From assembly GCA_030268105.1 (NCBI GenBank), contig BSDZ01000112.1, positions 434,001 through 498,000 on the forward strand: a stretch of 64,000 bases of DNA, written 5' to 3'. The number at the start of each line of letters is the position of its first letter. The first letter of the stretch is position 1. The stretch is from Volvox africanus (Eukaryota > Chlorophyta > Chlorophyceae > Chlamydomonadales > Volvocaceae). The translations under genes were made by a program, and so were the position numbers. A model generated the notes under the pieces. The model had not been told where the DNA came from. It saw only the letters and a program-made list of their open reading frames with translations, and did not search any database. Of the stretch, positions 58,401 through 64,000 are shown one piece after another.

Positions 58401-61400
58401 TTTGTCCGAGGTTCTTGAGTCGTGCATATGGAGGAAGGTGTACGGCAAAACACAAGATAGTGCCTTGAATTTAATGAAGCGACGAGGCACTAATCTCGAA
58501 ATGTTATTTAAAAAGGCATACATGTATTCATTTGTATTGGGCAAATATAATCACCTACTTGTGGAAGACTTAAAGGCTTAACAGTATCTGTGGCGCTTTT
58601 TGATGTCATGCGCGTCCCATCAAGCCTTTGGCGTAACTGCAGGATCTCCGCAACCAATTCCCCACATGTATACACGTGCACGTACACGTGCACACGCAGG
58701 GTTTCAGGGTTACGTGTTTACCGGATTCATTGCTGTCGTATCGTAGATCAGCGCCTCTCCCCATCACACAAATATGATTTCACATACACGTTCACATGCA
58801 CATGCAGATGCACATGCACATACAAACACAAACACACGCACACGCACGACCAGGTGGCTCGCGACACAAACTGAGGCTATGCGGGGCGTTGGCGGGGCGC
58901 ATCTTGGAGCTGTCCTTCGACCCGCACGGCTGCCGTGTCGTACAAAAGCTTCTAGAGGTACGACACCCTTATTTTATGGCCTCCTAGCAGCCCATTTTTA
59001 GTCTCCATAGGATTAATTATTGACCGCATATATAATTAAATATGATATACCACCCAATTATACATAAATATATTATGTTGTATAAAATGAAATGAAATAA
59101 AATAAAATAATAAAATAATAAAATAATAAAATAATATATAATATATAGTATAGTATAGTATAGTATAGTATAGTATAGTATAGTATAGTATAGTATAGTA
59201 TGGTATGGTATAGTATAGTATAGTATAGTATAGTATAGTATAGTATAGTATAGTATAGTATAACATAATATAATATAATATAATAAGGGTTAGAGTATAA
59301 TATATATAATTAGGGTTAGAATATAATCTTTCAATACTATTTCAATATTTCTGTCTGAGAATGAGGATGATGTCTATTGGAATATTGGGGGTTAAATTGT
59401 TGGCTGTGTACATACATCATGAAAACATTCATGGCAATACATGCATATGCTTCAGGCACTCCCGCCTGAAGCCAGACGTCTGTTGCATGCTTGTGGATCG
59501 CTGATGACGTAACGGTGCACAGGTGGTTCCGGAGCAGCAAGCCGCGGCTGCGGTGGTGGAGCTGGACGGCGCAGTGATGCGCTGTGTACGAGATAAGGCA
59601 CGGCAATGCTATGTTTGTGTGTGCGCTTGTAAATGTTAACAGTGTTTCAAATATGGATGCCAAGGAGACCGTACGATAAAAGTTGAACAGGAGAAACATG
59701 CAGTACAGTACGGCATGGTGTGATTTATCGTCGATGGATTCCCCGCGGTTAGGATTTTGGTTTCAGTTGGGGTTGCAATTTGCGGGTGCATGTAAGCTGC
59801 ACTGTGTTGTATTGTGCGTGTGTGTGTGTGTGTGTGTGTGTATTTTGGGAGGGGGGGGCGGAAGGGGAAGGATAGAGGTATAGGGGGGATTGCTTTTTGT
59901 GCTGGTTGTGTTAATTGACCGCTCTTTTCCCTCAGCCTTCCTGGGCCCTTTACGAACTTGTCAATATTTCCACAGGAACCTATTCCTCATGGCTAAGTCG
60001 TTTAACACATGCACACATATACAACCACACGTACACACAGCCGCACGCACAAGCGAATCCCTTGCAGCTCTATTTTAGACAACTTCTCTCTATGAGCCCG
60101 GAGAGATCTTTCCTCCCCTCCCCGTCACTCTCCCCCTTCACCCTCCCCCCTCATCCCTCCCTTAACTCCCCCCGCCATACCCCCCGTCACCTTCTCCGTC
60201 ACCCTCCGTCAGCCGTTCTCGAGTACTTGTCAAGGGGCTGGGTTTAAAGGAAGCTCCTTAACTTGCCTCAGCCACACGTTTGTTTCCCCTCCCCTCCCTC
60301 TGTGCAGTGCGCCCACCACGTCCTCAGAGCCGCACTCCATCACGTGCCGCACCACCGCCAGGCCTTTCTGGTGGACGGATTGCAGGTGACAACTGACAAT
60401 TGAGGACTTGTTAGGGACGCAGCCCACATGTGTTTGTGTGTATGTGATATAATATCCATATATATATATATACTTTGTATATATAAAGGTATAGTATAGT
60501 ATGTATAGTATATATAGGTATTTGTGTTGTGTATGTGTGTATCGAGCACAGCGGCGCATGCCAGAACGAAGTCCGCACGCCCCACACCCGCTTACATCGC
60601 TTCCTCCTCTTTTCCCTCGTCCCTTCGTCTGACCCGTCACTCGTTTTTCTCACGTCCCGACACAATTGAACGGCACCTACCAACAGGCGGCGTTACCCTC
60701 CCTGGCGCGTCATCCGTACGGCTGTCGTCTTGTACAATCTCTGCTGCAGACGGTTTGCGAGCCTGCTCGTTGGAGGTTCATCGGTTGGGATCTGTTACAG
60801 GTGTCCGCGTATGTGTGTATGTGTGTGATATCGGAAAGACGGGGGCAAGGTTGACTAAAAGGAGGGGGCATCAAAACTCTAATGGCCTCTTTCCGTAGAC
60901 CCTTATAACATGGCATTTCCTTTCTTGCTACAGTAGTGGCCAGCAGGTAACCGGCAGGTCCATGAGCGTGACGGAATAGAATTCGCGGGTATCAGGGTTT
61001 TCTCCTTTTCCTGCCTTCATCTCCGAAGCAGTATGCAAAGCCTGATTTATTCGTCTCCTCTTTCCCCCTTCCCCCCTTCCCTCCTCCCGGCCCTTAAACC
61101 TGAGATGGACGTTGCCAAGAAGTACTGGCATGCTTTAGAGGTGCAATTAATAGTGCATATCTTTCCCATGTCTAAAGAAGACAGTGTGTTTATATCCGTC
61201 TGTAACTCCTGCCTTCCTCCGCACTTCCCAACTGAAAATGTCAGTTAGACAATTAGTAGGACAGTAAGTTAGACACGAATGTCAACACACTGCCTCCCAC
61301 GCGCTCACTGCCTTCCCCCAGGATGCCCCGCAGCTAGGGGGTCACGAGTACGGCAATTACGTCATGCAAACTCTGGCCCAGGTAGGTCCCCCATATGATT

Positions 61401-63668
61401 TCCTTACGGATTAAATATCGTTTAAAATAACGGATTGGGAAGGAGGTTTTCATTTGGGGGATGTTGTGGAGGTTGTTTCCGTTAGTTCCGGTCGTTTTTG
61501 TTACGTAGGTTTTACCTAATTATGAAACTTATATGAGAAATTCTGTTATCGTAGAAAGATCATCTGCTATCATCTGGGATCGCCATGTTCAGGTGGCTGC
61601 TCCGGGAGTGCGGTCAGCGCTGGCGCTGGCGCTGGCGCCACATGCAGTACGGCTGGCGTGTTGCCGCCACGGCAGTCCCGTACTTGAGGCCGTACTGAAG
61701 TACGGCAGCGACTCAGACCGAGAATTGTTGCTGAATGCACTGTTGGGGGTGAGTTAACGACCAAAAAGATGTCCCCATCATGTAGGGCCCATCAGGGAAG
61801 TGACGTTTGGATAAAACGCAAGACATGAAAACATATGAAGGTAAATGTATAACTAAGTAAACGTATGATATTATGTGCATAACTATTCTATCCAGCGACG
61901 CAATCAGGAGGATAAGAATGCAAATTTAAATTAGGAAAACACAAGTTCGAAGTACAAAAGTAAAAGTACAAAAATAGCGCCCAGTAAATAGTGTTGCTTT
62001 GGGTAACCAGTTATTTTTTCATAACCAAAAAATATTTTGGGCTTCAGAAGCAGTTACCAGGAAAGGGGCTTGGGCTGGTTACTTGTCTGATGGATGGTGT
62101 AACACAGGGTGTAATAGCGTGTGATGCCGGGGTGCAAGTTCCCCCCATACAGATGGTGCGGGGTGTACCATTCTGGGGTGTCCACATACGTATGGGTAAA
62201 TATCAACACAAGCTGACCATTTTATCTGAAAACCTTCTAATGGGGTCTATGATGCAGGTGGATAAAATAATAGAGATGCAACATTTTCATTGAAGGGGTT
62301 TATGGAGACTTGCCCTGGGTCAACGACACGGTGGTTCAAATGTTCAATGCCAATGCCAAAATGGATACCTCCCCGGATAGAGCTACTGCCCTGCCATTTG
62401 AGAGATACAAGGACAAGTTGCTAGGCTTGGTTCTGTAAAGGGGGGAACGCGCACCCCGGCATCACGCGCGATTGCACCCTGTGTTACAAGTTCACAGGCC
62501 ATGGTAAGCAGGTCCACCAGGACGGTGGGGTTCTCCAGCCTGCTGATGGCCCTCGCTATGCATGTGCATGTATGCCCAGGAACTTGACGTTCAGCACGTT
62601 TCCATACACAGAGACCATTTCCACCTGGTGACGTGATGGGCAGCACGTGATAAATACACGTGACCGATACCTGCAGAGAAAATAGTGAGAGAGGGAGACT
62701 TTCATTAATTGGACTTATAAAATTTAGAAAGCGAGGCAAGGTACTATTTAGGTGGTATAAAGGGGTTTACGCTCTGAGAGGGCGGAATAGGGCCCCTAGC
62801 CCTTTACACCATATAAAGGTTAACCACCATATTTAAAACCCTGGCGTAAATTTCGACAGGACAGGCAAAAATACGGCAAAACTCCCGACCAATTCCTTTG
62901 CCACGTATCAGAAATAACAGGATATTTATCGCATTTTGCTGCCCCAGCATTGTATGTCCCGTCTAGAATAGCAACCGATGATCTCCCTAAGCATTATAAG
63001 TTTCCTCTAGGTACCAAGCAGGAATTTGAATGTTATCATTAGGATCTAATATCCTAGCCCAAGGAAAACAGACGGCTATATATGATCATAGATCTGAAAG
63101 GCGGGATGGTTGCCCGGTATTATCGCCTTGAGACTATTTTAAAAGGTCCCCTCAGTCAACTGGAAAGGTTTTGGAATTTTGCTAAAATGATCATGAATAG
63201 AATATCTACTCCTGACGTTGATTCGCGAGCTCTTTCTTAGAGCATGAGACAACAGGAATAACAATTCAACAAGAGCAGCCGCTAACAGATTTCCAATGTC
63301 TATTGTATCCTTGAGTGTTTTAATTCACGCTAGTTACGCCAAAAAATCATCGAGCTTAAAGCTTTTTATAAATTTTATTTATCATCTGCAACTATAGATT
63401 ATAGTATTTAATTAACTACCAAGCTATACGTTTATATCATATATGTATCATTTTTAGGGTTTTGTATTTAGTCAGCCTTATACTTAGGTTTTAAATCCGC
63501 CATAAACTCTTTTTGGCTTTTGCCTAACATATAAGGCAATATATATATATATATATATGGGTTTTAGGGTTATATATATTTGATTTATATATACCCTATG
63601 TAATAAATAAAACCCTATATAATAATCCTAATAACCCTATAATAAATACCCTAAAACCCTATATAACA

Positions 63669-63699
<31 letters not shown>

Positions 63700-64000
63700 C
63701 TCAAAATTGGGTAATTTTAATATCCGTTCTAACGATTTCTAATGTTCGTTAGTCAATTTATAGAATTGACTAACGAATCAAATAAACTTAATAAATAAGT
63801 TGAAGGAAGTCCAAAGAGAGTTTACCAATACGGATTTAGGCGTATTGTGTTCATACAAGTCTCACGCAATGGACGACTACACCCTTGCCTCGTACACAGG
63901 CGCCGCCGCCGGGCTCTGGCGGTAGCGGCGGTGGCGGCGGCGGGTCAGTGTTGGGTCGTACTGCACGCGGCCCGTTGGGATCGTCGGGATCCAGCGGCGG
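55496..64000 (+). CDS. Pumilio-family (PUF) RNA-binding protein, 3' partial
   Basis: Cytoplasmic post-transcriptional regulator that binds UGUA-type sites in mRNA 3' UTRs. Exons: 55496-57511, 57979-58115, 58876-58957, 59523-59597, 60308-60385, 60687-60800, 61322-61381, 61593-61748, and a likely ninth from 63900 that runs off the window. The first exon codes about 650 residues of low-complexity Gly/Ala/Pro/Ser sequence, then PUF repeat 1. RNA-contact helices in order are GSRVVQ, GNYVLQ, GCRVVQ, AHHVLR, GCRLVQ, GNYVMQ and GSPVLE, spaced about 36-37 residues apart. These correspond to repeats 1-7 of the classical eight; repeat 4 is degenerate. Repeat 8 is not seen and must be further on. The introns after 57511 and 59597 begin with GC, and the repeat spacing supports these joins. 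The ATG at 55496 is the first in its frame, but a CAG acceptor at 55480 leaves an upstream coding exon possible. Confidence 0.88.
57701..57760 (+). repeat. 20-nt tandem repeat, three units
   Basis: Unit GCAGTCCCATGGGTCGGCRT, with the third copy slightly changed; in the first PUF intron. Confidence 0.85.
58361..58408 (+). repeat. (CCCGTTWGT)n minisatellite
   Basis: Five imperfect 9-10-nt units of CCCGTTAGT / CCCGTTTGT in the second PUF intron. Confidence 0.75.
59146..59262. repeat. (TAGTA)n pentanucleotide microsatellite
   Basis: More than twenty near-perfect TAGTA units in the third PUF intron. They create a spurious Tyr/Thr/Ile/Leu-rich open frame on the minus strand. Confidence 0.95.
59817..59842. 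repeat. (TG)n microsatellite
   Basis: About twelve TG units in the fourth PUF intron. Confidence 0.9.
62098..62487. mobile_element. Inverted-repeat element in the last PUF intron
   Basis: Arms of 49 nt at 62098-62146 and 62439-62487 are reverse complements with about five mismatches (cores TAACACAGGGTG and GTGATGCCGGGGTG). The 290-nt inside contains a short protein-like frame (DLPWVNDTVVQMFNANAKMD) on the plus strand that ends at a TAA near 62438. It looks like a foldback or non-autonomous element, or a rearranged remnant; no target duplication was identified. Confidence 0.55.
62850..63254 (+). pseudogene. Decayed mobile-element reading frame; ends in dispersed repeat copy B
   Basis: One plus-strand frame reads as protein over about 390 nt, interrupted by two stops near 63042-63057: ALYVPSRIATDDLPKHYKFP, then LYMIIDLKGGMVARYYRLET, then LERFWNFAKMIMNRISTPDV. 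Its last 50 nt (63204-63254) match 34010-34058. I do not recognise the family; a transposon-derived protein is the best guess because part of it is repeated elsewhere. Confidence 0.4.
63538..63700. repeat. AT and TG microsatellites with CCCTA telomere-like units
   Basis: (AT)n at 63538-63558, several AACCCTA/TTTTAGGG-like words between 63450 and 63660, and (GT)n at about 63680-63699. Interstitial, in the last PUF intron. Confidence 0.8.

Noticed and set aside
59036..59266. Tyr/Ile/Leu-rich minus-strand open frame
   Set aside because: Produced by the TAGTA microsatellite; not a gene.
63301..63480. A diverged LTR starting ATTGTATCCTT
   Set aside because: Only about ten bases resemble the start of the 415-bp LTR; the rest is generic AT-rich sequence without the matching end.
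63450..63670. A chromosome end
   Set aside because: The telomere-like units are few, degenerate and followed by a coding-like exon, so this is interstitial.
1..64000. CRISPR arrays, bacterial operons or defence systems
   Set aside because: All recognisable genes are intron-containing eukaryotic nuclear genes; the tandem repeats seen lack spacer-repeat architecture.

Overview
The window looks like nuclear DNA of a volvocine green alga (Chlamydomonas, Gonium, Volvox or a relative); no species can be named from sequence alone. Signs: genes split into many short exons with GT-AG (sometimes GC-AG) introns, coding DNA rich in GGC/GCC/GCG that gives Ala/Gly-rich proteins, TGTAA poly(A) signals 50-1000 nt past several stops, a Ser/Pro-rich wall-type hydroxyproline-rich glycoprotein, a chloroplast-lumen protein, and abundant microsatellites. 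There is no bacterial-style operon, CRISPR array or tRNA gene. Exon models were built by hand from splice sites, reading phase and protein similarity; total lengths are divisible by three in every complete model.

Layout: 1-6123 (+), 3' part of a large Ala/Gly-rich helical protein of unknown family; 8023-11979 (+), a thylakoid lumen 15 kDa-type protein in 8 exons; 12522-20838 (-), an ER protein disulfide isomerase of the PDIA6 type in 13 exons, one of them 16 nt; 23147-24544 (-), the NuA4 histone acetyltransferase subunit EAF6; 24955-27966 (+), a FUS/TAF15-like RNA-binding protein divergently transcribed from EAF6; 29656-33914 (+), the MORN-repeat protein MORN3, whose last intron holds an antisense, diverged piece of the 5' end of 18S rRNA.

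From 34 to 55 kb the DNA is gene-poor and repeat-rich: a GC-homopolymer island (35.2-35.4 kb), a broken Ty1/copia reverse transcriptase (38.3-39.0 kb), an AT-rich decayed reading frame with an internal duplication (39.2-39.9 kb), a small secreted HRGP gene (40.8-42.0 kb), and a complete Ty3/gypsy chromovirus (43900-51054) with identical 415-bp LTRs, a CCGGC target duplication, and gag and pol in one frame separated by a single TAG. From 55.5 kb to the window edge runs a Pumilio (PUF) gene whose repeats 1-7 are seen in the classical order, with introns full of microsatellites and mobile-element debris.

The genes are ordinary eukaryotic neighbours, not a pathway. Three concern gene expression (EAF6, FUS-like, PUF). 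The most unusual items are the in-frame gag-stop-pol arrangement, the rRNA fragment in an intron, the AT-rich relic, GC-AG introns confirmed by PUF repeat spacing, and the mirrored intron positions of the two PDI thioredoxin domains. I did not find convincing evidence of a wholly new biological system.
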